Assembly (NCBI GenBank): GCA_027604705.1
Contig: JADHYV010000069.1
Coordinates: 34,481-98,480, forward strand
Direction of reading: 5' to 3'
From: Allomyces arbusculus
Taxonomy: Eukaryota; Blastocladiomycota; Blastocladiomycetes; Blastocladiales; Blastocladiaceae
DNA length: 64,000 bases
A model generated the notes under the pieces. It searched no databases. It was given only the letters and a program-made list of their open reading frames with translations, and was not told the DNA's origin. A program made the position numbers and the translations under genes. Positions 45,990 through 57,072 of the stretch are shown one piece after another. Every line of letters begins with the position of its first letter. Position 1 is the first letter of the stretch.

Positions 45990-48930
45990 ATGTCGCGCAC
46001 ACCCGTCTCCAAATCCAATTCCGACCCGTCTACGCCGTCACGGTCACCAAACCGGTCCCGCGGGGGCGGTGGTGGGGGTAGTGGCGGAAACGGCGGAAAT
46101 GGACGGCGACGAGGTGGGAGGGGTGGACAGGGTAGAGGAGCGGGAGGGAACGGAAATGGTGGGGTTGGGCACCGACCAGGGGCTGGAAATGAGCGGGATG
46201 GTGCAGCAAGCCGAGGCGCAGGTCCATCACCACCAGTAAACGGTCGGCTGCATGGTCGACAAGCGAGCGGAAACGCTCCTGCCAACACGCGACCCGAGTC
46301 GGCGCGCGGAGTGCGCCCGCCGCGCATGGACCGCGCGCGAGCGTCGACTGGATTGCCGGTTCCCATGTCGGATCCGTCGTCGGCCGTCGTATCGAGCGCG
46401 TCGTCGGCAGCAGCGTCGCCGAATCTGGGCGCGTCGCGAACGCCGAGTCCGCCGGCACCAGAATCGTTGCGATCTGATTCTTTGTTTCGGTTCCGATCCT
46501 GGGCCTGGATGCTAATATCGGGTTGCTTCTAGCAGGACGCTCGCCGAGCTCGAGGCCGAGTACCGACGGTTGCTCAGCACGACGGATCCGCTCGTTCAGG
46601 CGACGCAGGATGCGCGTGCGCGGTTTGTTTCCGACCCGCTCTTACCTGTCGGCTTGAATCGATCCTGACCTCGACGCGACGTGTCAATCCAGATTGTGTT
46701 ACGCTTACCAGCGGCAAATTCTTGCCGACCCGTGCGCGGCCGTGGCCGACGAGCTCGAGGCCAAAATGTGGAAGACAGCATTCTACCGGACCATGGACGA
46801 CTACCGCAAGCAGCTCAAGGCCGTACGTGCTGCTTGTTTCGAGCCACCACGCATGAATCTCTCCCTAACGCGAGCCCTTTTTTTTCCCGCATCCACCAGG
46901 TCCGGCGCAACCCAAAGTCCAGCGGCACTCCTTCAACCGTGACGACCGCCGCGCGCCGCAGCTTACTCGCGCAACTCGAATCCGACTTTCGCGCGTTCAC
47001 GCACGAGGCAATCGGGTTCTACCATCACCTCGTTGTTGACCTGCGGCACGCCTACGCGCTCCCGCTCTCGCTCAACCTCGGTGACACGGCACCTACGAAT
47101 GCGCGCACCGACGGTCTCGACGCCGCACAGCGCGACGCGGCGGTCCTGCTCTGTTTCCGGTCGCTCATCTACCTCGGCGACCTCGCGCGGTACCGCGAGC
47201 AGCTGCTCAACGACGGCGCGGCACCGTCGCTCGCAGTCGCGCACGAGTACTACACGCAGGCGCAGGCACTGATTCCGTTCAACGGGAACCCGCACAACCA
47301 GCTGGCCATCTTGGCCGCGTCCAAGCGCCACGACTTGGATGCGGTCTACCATTACCTGCGCAGTATGCTCGCGCCGCACCCGTTTGCGACGGCGCGCGAG
47401 AATCTGGTCTTGCAGTTGCAGCAGGCTCGTCGGCGTGATGCGGCGACGACGACCGCGCGCGTGGTTACGGCACTCGCGCGGTTGTACCTCGATGAGAAAG
47501 GTGCGGGCGGCGATGCTGGGTATGAACTAGCAGCAGCCGTTCGTGACCTCGAATCGGACCCGGTTGCGGTGCGGCAAATCGTCCTCTGCGTGATTGCCAT
47601 GGTTCATGTCGTTCCAGAAGCGCGCCGTGCAGCTGCGCTTGATGCGGTTCTCGCGATCGCCACGGACCTCGCAGGATCGCTGCTCCACACCGCCGACCCC
47701 GCACCTGCCTCCGCGACGTGCTTCGGCATCATCCTCGCGTGGATCACGACGACGCCCGAATTCTGGTCCTGGATCGCGGCCGACCGCGACCGGTTCCTGT
47801 TGCCGCAGCCCGACGCCGCGGCACCACCGCTGCTGGCCACCCTCGCTGCGCGTGTCAACGAGCTCTTAGGCATCCCCGACGACGCGAATGACGACGATAA
47901 CGGCGACGCCGTCGACCTGGTCGGATTCGCTCCGCTCGACGCCTTCTGCGCGTCCGTTTGGCCCATCACCGATCCGGAACCAGGGACCCGGCCACTCGGG
48001 TTCCGCGGGCTCGCCGTCGTCGAGGCGCTGCAGCGCGCGCGGAATAACGCGTCCGATGGACCTAACCCGCTCGCGGTCACGGCGCACGCAGCGCCGTTCC
48101 TCGCGCAGTGGAGCGACGCCGTCGAGGCCGCGCTTGGGACAACCACCACCACTACTGCCACCGCGCCTGCGCCACACACGAACGTATCCCCACTGCCCCT
48201 CCCCGCGGTCCCGCTCCCACTCCCGCCCATCCGCACCTCGTCCATGTCCTCATCGACCGGTTCGGACGCGGCGTTCAACCCGTTCGCCACCGCCGCCCCC
48301 TCAACCTTCGACATCGCATGGCCTGCGGCCACGACCGCCGGCACCCTCCCCCCTCCCCTACTCTTCTCGCCGCAACCATCGCCATGGACGTCGCAACTCC
48401 CCTCGCCACGGACGAGCATGATCGCTGACCCGGCCGCCGCACCGGGCTCGCCACCGTCAGCGGCGCTGCGCACGTCCCCCGGCCCGGGCGGGTCGCCCGG
48501 GTCGTCGTACTCGCCGCTCGAAGGGTCGGCGCTGGCCGATCTCGCAGCCGCATTGCGTGCCGCTGCGACCACTGTCCCGACCGCGTCCGGCGCGGCTGGT
48601 GTGCCGCCGGCGTGGATGCCACCGCACGCGCATGCAAATACGTCGCCCGCGCCGTGGTCCCCCTCGTGGACGCCGCAGGGCGTCGGGACGCCCGGGGGGA
48701 GCCGGGGTTCGCCCACAGCAGCGGTCGTGGGCGGGGGTGGTGGTGGTGGTGGGTGGGCGGGTTCGTCGACGTGGCCTGCGGCGCAGGTGCCGGCAACGCG
48801 GGGGTGGGATGCGCCGCCGGTTGGAAGTGCTGCGTATAATCCGTGGGACACACCCATTCTTGTTGCACCCCCTGTGGCGCCAGGAGCGGGTCCGATGCCC
48901 ATGGGGATGGTGCGGCCGCCCGGGTTCTAG
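45990..48930 (+). CDS. SMG7 / EST1-family protein (14-3-3-like domain)
   Basis: Family members bind phosphorylated UPF1 in nonsense-mediated mRNA decay; yeast Est1 acts in telomerase. Four exons, 45990-46483, 46533-46622, 46693-46822 and 46900-48930, give 914 aa. The first 165 residues are Gly/Arg/Ser-rich. The 14-3-3-like/TPR domain follows: RLCYAYQRQILADPCA, ADELEAKMWKTAFYRTMDDY, LLCFRSLIYLGDLARYREQL, HEYYTQAQALIPFNGNPHNQ, LAILAASKRHDLDAVYHYLR. The last two match the SMG7 signature (NGxPxNQLAILAS, YYCRS). Later, LVGFAPLDAF and RPLGFRGL correspond to the conserved block before the SMG7 tail. The C-terminal third is Pro/Ser/Gly-rich. There is no PIN nuclease domain, so it is not SMG5/SMG6. 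Intron 1 (49 nt, GTTTCG donor) is the weakest join. It is tail-to-tail with SMG9. Confidence 0.8.
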
Positions 48931-49800
48931 GCGGACGGGTGGACTGGAACAAGTGGCGTATCGCGATAGAGCCAAAGTCGTCGAGAACGGAAGTTGGCTC
49001 GACCTGGACAACGTAAAATCAATTGGGAAATTAAGGAAGGATGTATAGGTTGTTGATACAGCAAGCGGGCGGGAAATCAAAACATGGGAAAAACAGTCGT
49101 TCGTGGACGCAGGGGAGCTGAGTAAAGGAAAAACGTCAACATCAAGGAAAAGCATCAACGGAACAGACAAACAAACGAACAAGAGAAATGAGGGGACGGA
49201 GCGGTGAGCCCCACCCCGACTCGAGCGCAAGACAGGGAGAGAGTGTGGGTGGAGATCAATGGTGACTACGAGATAAGAAGGGAGCCGACCGGCGTCGTCG
49301 TGCGTGGCTAGCCTCCTGCACCCTCCTCATCCCGATTCCAGCCCTCGCCTTTCCCATCGTCGCCCGTCTCGAGCACCCCAGCTGATGTCGCGGTCGCAGC
49401 CAGCACATGGGGCGCGAACCGCCGTCATCAGCTCTGAGAGAAGCCCGCAGACGGGCCGGAAAATCAAGCGCAAAGAAGAAAGACGCCGGGCTCGCCTGCC
49501 GACCCGTCCACCGCACGCGCGCGGCTCAGCGGTTGCTGCTCAGCAGGCGTACCGCCGCCGTCGTAGCGCACGGCAGAGGGGGAGGCGCTCGCATTCAGCG
49601 CGAGTCCACAGGCCCGCTGTCGTCTTGCGCACAGCAGCGTCGCGTCGAATTGCGTGCACGCGAACCCGCCACCCGCGCAGTCCAGCCGCCTGCGGCTATG
49701 ACACGGTACGTGAGCGTCCGGGACTGTGGTGCGCACGCGAGCGCACGTCACGTTGATGATCGAAGCGATCAGTCGAAACCAAGCCGAGCAGCGACATATC
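48931..49800. other. Convergent spacer SMG7-like / SMG9
   Basis: About 870 bp between two converging genes. Apparent frames such as 49407-50102 are antisense shadows that overlap the SMG9 coding region. No gene is seen in the spacer itself. Confidence 0.45.
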
Positions 49801-51819
49801 TCACTCGCCGAGCAGGTACGCCGACCGTTTCAGAAACTCCCAAGCCTGCGCAGCGTGCCGGAGCCACTCGACCTCGGCAGTCCGCGGCCCACGACGGCGG
49901 ACCCCCAAAACCTGCGCGCGTAATATCTGCACGAGCGCCGTCGGCGGCAGCGGGTACATGTCCTTGTCGGCGTTCATGTCGGGCACGAGGAACGTGTGCA
50001 CGGCGTGCGCCGACGCGAAAGCCGGCAATGCGGTGCCGAGGCCGAGCGGGAGGAGCGACGACGAGGTTGGGGTCGTGGTCGGGGTCGTGGGGGTGGATTT
50101 GAGGTCGGTGGTCGAGGTCCAGTCAATCGAGGTCGTGCGCGACCGGTTGGCGGTGCCGCGGCGGTGGTGCGTGGCCGCCGGGGTCTGGTGCGGGTCGTGC
50201 ACGAGGAACGCTGCAAACTTGTGCAGGTGGGACGGCGTGTAGAGGAACGGCGGGACCTTATTCTTGACGTAGACTACAAAGTAGGGAGGGTGGTGTCAGC
50301 ACGTGCTAATCGCTCTACACCACAGAAAGAAAAGTGCACGTACGAATCGACGCCGTCCCCTGCGCACCGGGCACATGCCCCGCGAGCTCGTGTGCGAGCT
50401 TGAGGCACTGCACCATTTCGCGGTCGAGATGCTCTTCGGCGACGACCAGGACCACGTCGCACACACACAGGAGCCAAGTCGTGATTTGCACGTTCAGCAC
50501 GTCGAGCGAGTGGTCAACAACAGGACTGTTGGTGCCGTTGGTCGCCTTACCACCACCGCCATTGGCAGCCCCCGCGCCGCGGCGCGTGGCCAGCGGCGAA
50601 TTGGCGCCGCTATTCGGACTCGCCGACGCGGGTGTGCCGAGCGTAAACACCCCTTTGGACGTGGAATTGCCCTGCACGTCGAGCAAGATCAGCCGATTCG
50701 CGGCCAGGTGCACGTCGATGCCGAGCGTTTTCGGGAACTGGTCGCTGCGCGTCGGGAAGGCCTGGGATTCGGCGGAATTTAGCCAAGGCATTATGCACGC
50801 GGTGAAGGGATGACGGCTATGCGGACCTGGTCGGGCGCCGGCGTGAGCTGCGAGAGAATCATCGACTTGCCGGTGCCAGGGCGGCCAATGGCGGCGACGA
50901 CGAGCGCCGTGGGCTGTTCCGAGAGAAGCTGCGAACGGCGGAAGAATGGACAGGGGGGAAACGGGACGGCGAAGCATGAGAACAGAAGGTCAACACCGCG
51001 CAGCTTCGCCAAGCCTCGACGTGGCAAGAACCAATCGCAAACGATCCCACTCACCTTGCGCAACTCGAGCGGCTGCATTTTCGTGTGCCGGTCGACGAGC
51101 TTGACGGCCTTGGTCCCGGGCAAGTACCGCACGGGGTCGAGCAAGCGCGCGTCAATGGGCGGCGGCGCCGGCATCGACGTCGATGGCGGGAGTGCCGTGC
51201 CCGCAGGCGGTGTATCGATCCCGTGGCTCGGCGGACGCTGCAGGACGGCGGGCGGTGTACCCGCAGCGCGTGGCGTGGCCCCATTCACGACGGGCGGGCT
51301 CCCACCGACGGAATGGCGAAGCATCGTGGGCGCGGGCGAGGGTGGGCCCGTCACTGAGATCGCCGACGACCGCGGACGGCGGAGCAGCAGGCTGTCGGCA
51401 TCAGCAGCGCTGTTGCTTGTACGTGCCGTGGGCGGGGCCGGATCGGCTGCAGTCGCGGCAGGTGCACGCAGCAGACGTACATTGCCGAGGTCTGGCGTCG
51501 CGGAACGACGCTTCCCACCGCCATTCGCGTGATGAAGAGCATGGTGGTGGTGCGGGTGCAAGTGCGCTTTCGGGCCCATGCGGTGGGCCGACTTGGCGGG
51601 TACGGCGGGCGCCATATTGGCAGGTGCAACGGGCGCCGACGCAGAGGCGGTGCTGGACGCAGTCGAGACGGTGCTGTTGGAGGCCGAGGAATTGGACGCG
51701 AAGCTGGCGACGGATGCACGATTCGGTCCCGGCAGGTCCGGGTTGAACAGGCGTGAAGCACGGTGCGCACGAGGGGCCTGCGGCGCGCGGTCGGAGCGGG
51801 CGGCAGCGTGGTCGGCCAT
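49801..51819 (-). CDS. SMG9: SMG9, SMG1-kinase complex subunit (G-fold protein)
   Basis: SMG9 pairs with SMG8 and restrains the SMG1 kinase that phosphorylates UPF1 in nonsense-mediated decay. Four exons, 51055-51819, 50827-50928, 50344-50761 and 49801-50273, give 585 aa (human 520). The N-terminal 230 residues are disordered (Ala/Pro/Ser, His tract HPHHHHALHH). Then come DRHTKMQPLELRK, the P-loop-like ALVVAAIGRPGTGKSMILSQ, the TLGIDVHLAANRLILLDVQG strand (human: TTGIDFF...RVILLDTQ), and TTWLLCVCDVVLVVAEEHLD. The C-terminus contains KVPPFLYTPSHLHKFAAFLV and ends WEFLKRSAYLLGE. The GRPGTGKS loop is a complete Walker A, as in animal SMG9. The neighbouring SMG7-like gene works in the same pathway. 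Confidence 0.85.
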
Positions 51820-52067
51820 GGCGGGCGGAGATAGTGCGGCAAGTTGGAGGGCCCGGCGCGGGCGCGCGGGGGCGGAATCGCTTGTGCGTGCGCAGTGCGG
51901 GTTGACGGTGACGGCGAGGGCGAACCGTAATGTTGACGGCGAGTCTGAGGCCCGTGTTTTCCTTCTGTCAGTGCCGCTGCTGCGCCGTGCACCGCTGTAC
52001 TGGACAAATGACGCCGCAAAACGGCATCCCCAGCCAAGTCATGCCAATCAAGACTTGTGTCAATAAT
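51820..52067. other. Short intergenic spacer
   Basis: About 250 bp between the SMG9 start and the stop of the next minus-strand gene. It must serve as both SMG9 promoter and 3' region of the other gene. Confidence 0.5.
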
Positions 52068-55000
52068 TTACGGGCCGCCCACTACCGCCGCCAACACCTG
52101 CCACGCGACTGCGCGCGGGCTCGCCCCCACCGTCGCCGTGCTCGCGGGCACCCCGACATGCGCCGCCGCGCGCACCACAAACCGCTCAGCCCCACGCGTC
52201 TCGCGCGCCACCGCCAATACCCATCGCGTTTGTGCATCGATAACGAGCGCGCCCGGCGCTTGCCTTGGAGGCACCGACCCCCGCTTCCTTCTCCACCCGG
52301 TTCTCCCGGTCGCGTCGTGCGCATTCGCGACCGCGACCTCAATCTCACCCGGCCCCTCCTCGACCAGCCGCGCACGTACCGCGTCCCCATTGCCCGCAAG
52401 GATCGCCAATACGTCCCAGTCAGCTACGACCGCATCTGCGCGCGCCGTCGCGTCAGCGGCCGTCAAAACAACGCGGCACTGCGGTATCCACGTCTGAGGT
52501 CGTGATGCAGGACACGTGCACCGGTGTGCTTGGACGGTTGTGCCGCACGCCGTGCACTGTACGTGGGCGGTCGCCGACTTGATAGCGTCGATCCGCGCCA
52601 CGACTTGTGCCGTCGACTGCGGCGGTGCCGTGGCGAAGGTCGCGTGCGCCGCGGCGTGGAAGGGGTGCTGGCCAGCGAGCGCGTGCGCGGCGCGTGAGGC
52701 CGCGGCCGCAGTAATCAGCCCGTGGGACAAGGAAGTGGCGGCGTGACTGTGCATCCGCCGATTGGTTGCCAATGCCGGTCCGGCACGCATCTCCACCCAT
52801 GTCTCATACGTTCGCGCGAGCCGGACCACGGTGCCGCTCGTAACGCACGCGAGTCCGTGCATGACAACGTGCGCGCCAACGGCGAGCGGCGTGCGCAAGT
52901 CGGTGCGCGCGAGGATCACGACGATCGGGTTGACGCCGTCGACGAGCGTCACGGCCACATCGCTTCCGCGCGCGTGCACGGCGCGCACCGTGCCTGCAAC
53001 CGCGACCCCGGCCGAGACAGGCTCGTCGAGGAGTGTCGCAACCGCGGTCGTGCCCGTACGCGGCGGCGGGCTCACGGGCACCGTCAGCCCTGGAAGCTGC
53101 ATCGACGCGCCGGTCCAGTCGACGAGCGCAGGAGATGCGGGGGTCACGAGCGTAACGCTGGTGATCCAGGTCAGCGACCAGGCCGCGGTGCCCGACGCGA
53201 CGGCGGCAGAGCGCGCATCGACGAGATACAGCCCGCCTATTGCGAGCGTGCCGAGCCAGGGGTCGAGCCCGACGATCCGTACGTCGCGGTCGAGCGCGAC
53301 GCGCATCGTCCCGGGATCAATAGGGTTCCCGCGCGCAAAAACGACGGCCGTTTGGTTCGCGCGCGTGATGCGCTCGACTTGAACGTACCACGTCGCGGGC
53401 GACATTGCGTCAGGGACCGCGACTGGTGCGCGCGCCAGGACCGTGACGCGGTCGACCCTGAGCGCAGCGGCGTCGCCCACACCCTGCTCACCTAGCGGAG
53501 CCCATCTCATGTCCTCGACTAGGACCAGAGCGCCGACCAGGTCCGGTGCAAGGGTACCGGCGATCCGCACCGCTGCGGTCGTATCGGTTAGGTACAGGCG
53601 CCCGGAGTGGGACTCTATGACTCCAACCAGGACGGCCTGCGGCGCGCGTGATTCCACCGCGTCGGCCAGTGAGACGAGTCGCCGGCTCGGCGAGCCCGGC
53701 CACTCTGGCACTCCCTCTTCGGCCACGGGGAGGGCGAGCAGCGAGCAAAATCCCGGGTGCTCCATGCACTCGAGCACGCGGTGCCGGCGGTGCGTCAGGA
53801 CCATCGAGTGCGGCGTTGCAATCCGCGCCCACAGCCACCTGACTGCGTCGGGTGGCAAATGCGGCGCAAAGTCTGGATACCGCACCGCAAGATTCTCGGC
53901 AACGCTCGCGAACCCGAGGAGTGCTGGGAGAGGCACGACCACATTGCGGAACGCTGCATACACATCGGATGATACCGGCGGTGGTGGATCGGGTTGCTTA
54001 GCCGCGTCGAGCCACGCAACCGTCGTGTACGCGCACGGGGCCAGCATGACCACGGGCGGGCCGTCTTCGACGACGCCAAACGTGTCGCGCACATTGGGTG
54101 GCAGGTGTGTGGGTGGAACGTGCACAACGTGCACGTTGCTGAGAACTACATCGACGGGCAGGTTTGGCGGCAACTGGTGGTCCCATGGCGACCCATTGGC
54201 CTGGGCATGGTCGGGAGTGACATAGAACAGACACAGCAAGAAATCGTGGTCGAGGTCGTACATGGCGAGTCGCGCATCGATACAATGCGTCACGGTGCCA
54301 CGGTACGAAATGAGCGGCGGCTGGACCCACTCGAAGGGCGGCGTGTCCTGCGAGAAGAGGGTCAGCGGGAGCTGGTCGGCGTCGTCCGGAGTAGACGGCA
54401 CAATCCTGCCACGAAACAGGTCTGGATACGCTCGTTTTTCCACAGGAATCGCCGCGCCAGTGCCGGGCACCATTTCCTGTGACAAACAAGCACGCATCAA
54501 CGCTTGCGACGAATAGACGGTCCGTGGTTGGGTTAACATCGGCCGTTCGAGCGGGAATGCGTGGTTCGCCTTGCTCAACGCAAGTGCGCGCGTCATGACC
54601 ACATCGCCATTGAGAGTCTTGCACCCTTTCGCGACGCGCCAGTACCGCAGCGGCTCAGCGCCGCCAGACGTCGGCTCTTGACGGAACTGCACTTTCGTTA
54701 GGACCAAATGCGTGTCGAGGTTGGCCAAGAGCGCCATGTCGAGACTCGGCCAGTATTTGCGCGGCACGTAAACCATGAGCACCGGGTCGTCCACGTCGGC
54801 AGCGCTCAGATGCAACAGCATCCCACCGGGCGTGCGCGACGTTGCCGGGATCGCACATCGCGCACGCAAGATGCCCATGGTCGCAACAGTCGAGGGCATT
54901 GCAGCACCGCGGACGACGTGCGCGTCGACGAGTTCGACGAGGGCCGTGACGGGGAACACTTTGGCGAGTGGGTCCGAGGCGGTGCGCACGATCTTGGGCG

Positions 55001-55346
55001 GTCGGCTTGGTACATTGGTGGGTGGTGGTAGACGTGATTCCTGGTCGGTACTACTGGCGAAGGCTGGAGGGCTCGCACTTGATGTGCCCAGACCGCTGTT
55101 ATCGTGGGACCCCACAAGCGGAACGCGGGTCCTGTCCTGCGGCGGGGACGGCATCTTGCGCTTGCGGGGATGTTCTTGCCGCAAGTTGGGCCCGTCGAAC
55201 ATGGTCCATGTGTGTTGACAATTTTTGGCCGCGTGCAGGTACTTGCATGGCCGGCTTGTCAGTTGTCGCACGCACACCAGTTTTGGTCCCATCTCGCAGA
55301 GTCTCCCCATCAAGTCCAAGAGGAGAGCAAAGTAGTGCACAATCAA
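52068..55346 (-). CDS. Large OB-fold protein, candidate CTC1 (CST telomere complex)
   Basis: One open frame of up to 1092 codons. The true start may be a later ATG, for example at MPSPPQDRTRVP or in MFDGPNLRQEH. Several regions read like OB-fold strands: QAVLVGVIESHSGRLYLTDT, AVRIAGTLAPDLVGALVLVE, TWYVQVERITRANQTAVVFA, VTLVDGVNPIVVILA, VGAHVVMHGLACVTSG. Near the C-terminus is a zinc-ribbon-like CTACGTTVQAHRCTC followed by WIPQCRVVLTAADATARADA, the arrangement seen in the last OB fold of RPA1 and CTC1. CTC1 with STN1 and TEN1 protects telomeres and directs fill-in synthesis. The multi-OB layout and length fit CTC1 (about 1200 aa), but I base this on architecture, not on a diagnostic motif. Alternatives are another RPA-like or telomere OB protein. 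Confidence 0.45.
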   Translation of the reverse strand: MIVHYFALLLDLMGRLCEMGPKLVCVRQLTSRPCKYLHAAKNCQHTWTMFDGPNLRQEHPRKRKMPSPPQDRTRVPLVGSHDNSGLGTSSASPPAFASSTDQESRLPPPTNVPSRPPKIVRTASDPLAKVFPVTALVELVDAHVVRGAAMPSTVATMGILRARCAIPATSRTPGGMLLHLSAADVDDPVLMVYVPRKYWPSLDMALLANLDTHLVLTKVQFRQEPTSGGAEPLRYWRVAKGCKTLNGDVVMTRALALSKANHAFPLERPMLTQPRTVYSSQALMRACLSQEMVPGTGAAIPVEKRAYPDLFRGRIVPSTPDDADQLPLTLFSQDTPPFEWVQPPLISYRGTVTHCIDARLAMYDLDHDFLLCLFYVTPDHAQANGSPWDHQLPPNLPVDVVLSNVHVVHVPPTHLPPNVRDTFGVVEDGPPVVMLAPCAYTTVAWLDAAKQPDPPPPVSSDVYAAFRNVVVPLPALLGFASVAENLAVRYPDFAPHLPPDAVRWLWARIATPHSMVLTHRRHRVLECMEHPGFCSLLALPVAEEGVPEWPGSPSRRLVSLADAVESRAPQAVLVGVIESHSGRLYLTDTTAAVRIAGTLAPDLVGALVLVEDMRWAPLGEQGVGDAAALRVDRVTVLARAPVAVPDAMSPATWYVQVERITRANQTAVVFARGNPIDPGTMRVALDRDVRIVGLDPWLGTLAIGGLYLVDARSAAVASGTAAWSLTWITSVTLVTPASPALVDWTGASMQLPGLTVPVSPPPRTGTTAVATLLDEPVSAGVAVAGTVRAVHARGSDVAVTLVDGVNPIVVILARTDLRTPLAVGAHVVMHGLACVTSGTVVRLARTYETWVEMRAGPALATNRRMHSHAATSLSHGLITAAAASRAAHALAGQHPFHAAAHATFATAPPQSTAQVVARIDAIKSATAHVQCTACGTTVQAHRCTCPASRPQTWIPQCRVVLTAADATARADAVVADWDVLAILAGNGDAVRARLVEEGPGEIEVAVANAHDATGRTGWRRKRGSVPPRQAPGALVIDAQTRWVLAVARETRGAERFVVRAAAHVGVPASTATVGASPRAVAWQVLAAVVGGP

Positions 55347-57072
55347 GGAAGAAGATCAAACTATATGGAGTGGATGCGCCCAAAAAATATCGGCAGCACA
55401 ATCGGGGCAATAAATTTAGCGAGCGGAATCACTACGCGAGCCGCCCCTGAAGTGGGAATCGCCAAGTCGCATTCTGCAGACTCCGACGTGATCCCCCCAG
55501 CTATCTGTGCACTTTGGGATCGTGGGCGTTAGCCACTCGTTCTCCAAATTCGCGCCCATGCCCCGCTCTCCTCTTGGTCAAGTGGGTTGCGAAATGTGAC
55601 TTGTGACGGTTGGCGACGGGTTGCACAGATGGGAGCCTTAGCTGGCAGTCTTCTTAGTTCTCTCAATTATTAACCATAGGCTAAGAATCTGATGAGCGTG
55701 ATGGACTTCCTCATATTTCACGTACTTCATTTCTCCCATGTACCTTGAGCGTGAAGCCTGACGACGAAAATTCCTCTGGCGAAGCTTGACACTGTACTTC
55801 CGCTTCGTGACGTGGAAGCCGTTGTTGTGGAGCACGCAAGCCCAAAGGACTCGACATGCGAAGGACCATATCAGATCATACAAGCAGTGAATAGAAGTCA
55901 GCAGCGCAATTCATAAAAAGCCGGTCGCACCGACTTGTCCTCCAAAAGTTGGCAGCAACGCGCCCTTGCTCTGAAATTTACGTCTTGGTAAAGAACGAGC
56001 CTCGTCAGTCATCACCAAATCCCACATCAGACGAACCGGGAAGGTTTCAGAATTTCAGAGTATGATCGCACCGGAAAGCCAGCAATCACCAGCATGGGCG
56101 CCGACACTAACACAATTTACATACTCATCAGCGTGCGCTCCACTGGCCTTGCAACAGTTGGGGCGGGCCACGAGGCTCTTGGCACGATCAACTCCCAAAA
56201 AATCACGATGTTGCCGTAGTCACGCGGTCTCAACCTGATTGTGGTCGACACGGCGGCGCTGACGTTGCAGCAAGCCTGGCGATCGCAGCATTCCATACGT
56301 CTGGGAGCAAATTCCGCTCTCATCAATCTGCCGCAGCAATTGCGCTCTTACCTGCCGCCGCCATGGTGGTCGTTGCGGTTGTGGAAGACGTGATGTGAGC
56401 AATTACCAAGCGTGCCACCCCACATCAGTCCTTCATGTTGATGCAAAAATCACAGAAACCCAGCACCCAAAATCCCCTCAAAATGGCACCAATTGGCACA
56501 CCCATCTCATCGAACACGAGAGGCTATTACGGCAAGGGATACTGGAACAACCGTGCTGGTTTGGAGGCGTGCGAGTGCGATTGACGACCACCATTCTGTC
56601 CAGTGTTGAGTAAATGGAAAATACTTTTGCGGAAATTGCTTCCTTTGAATCGTCTTAGCGATGTCCCCAGTCGTGAGGGCGACCAGCGCCTAGTTTCAGG
56701 CATTCCAATAATTTATTGCTGTTTTGTTCCTCTACAGAGATCTCTCAAGGCAATTGCGTCCCAGGCCATGTTTCAAGCCCTCTTCAAATTGACAACCGAG
56801 CCTGACCTGTGCCATGGACGCAACGTGTTGGTCCTCAACGGACCCACTACCAGTTCATCGCAAGCACAAGGAGTCGTAAATGTATATAATTAACTATCGC
56901 CTGGTTGCAAACCGCAGCTAAGGTATCAAAAGCAAAACACCAGAACCAACCGCCCAGCTGGGCGACACGAAATAGGCTCACTGACGAGCCCACTTAGTCG
57001 TGAGCATGCACGCGACTCTTCAAGACAGGAGCGCCAGTGTACGCGCCGTCGAGCAAAGTGCAGCGCGTCAAT
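55347..57072. other. Intergenic region, about 1.7 kb, with possible transposon scraps
   Basis: AT-richer than its surroundings, with only short frames. Minus-strand 55638-55883 reads CRVLWACVLHNNGFHV and a very basic stretch, faintly like the end of a DDE transposase. Around 56190-56390 on the plus strand, LNLIVVDTAALTLQQAW and LPQQLRSYLPPPWWSLRLW resemble a scrap of the LRR-like family. Neither is complete. Confidence 0.35.
55638..55883 (-). mobile_element. Possible 3' remnant of a DDE-type transposase
   Basis: An 81-codon frame with CRVLWACVLHNNGF, like the ALHNFC element near the end of DDE_Tnp4/Harbinger transposases, followed by KRKYSVKLRQRNFRRQASRS. No catalytic residues, terminal inverted repeats or target duplication could be identified, so the call is weak. 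Confidence 0.2.

Noticed and set aside
47604-48902. Minus-strand frame of 432 codons opposite the SMG7-like gene
   Set aside because: It mirrors the Pro/Ala/Ser-rich coding tail of the SMG7-like protein and shows no domain of its own.
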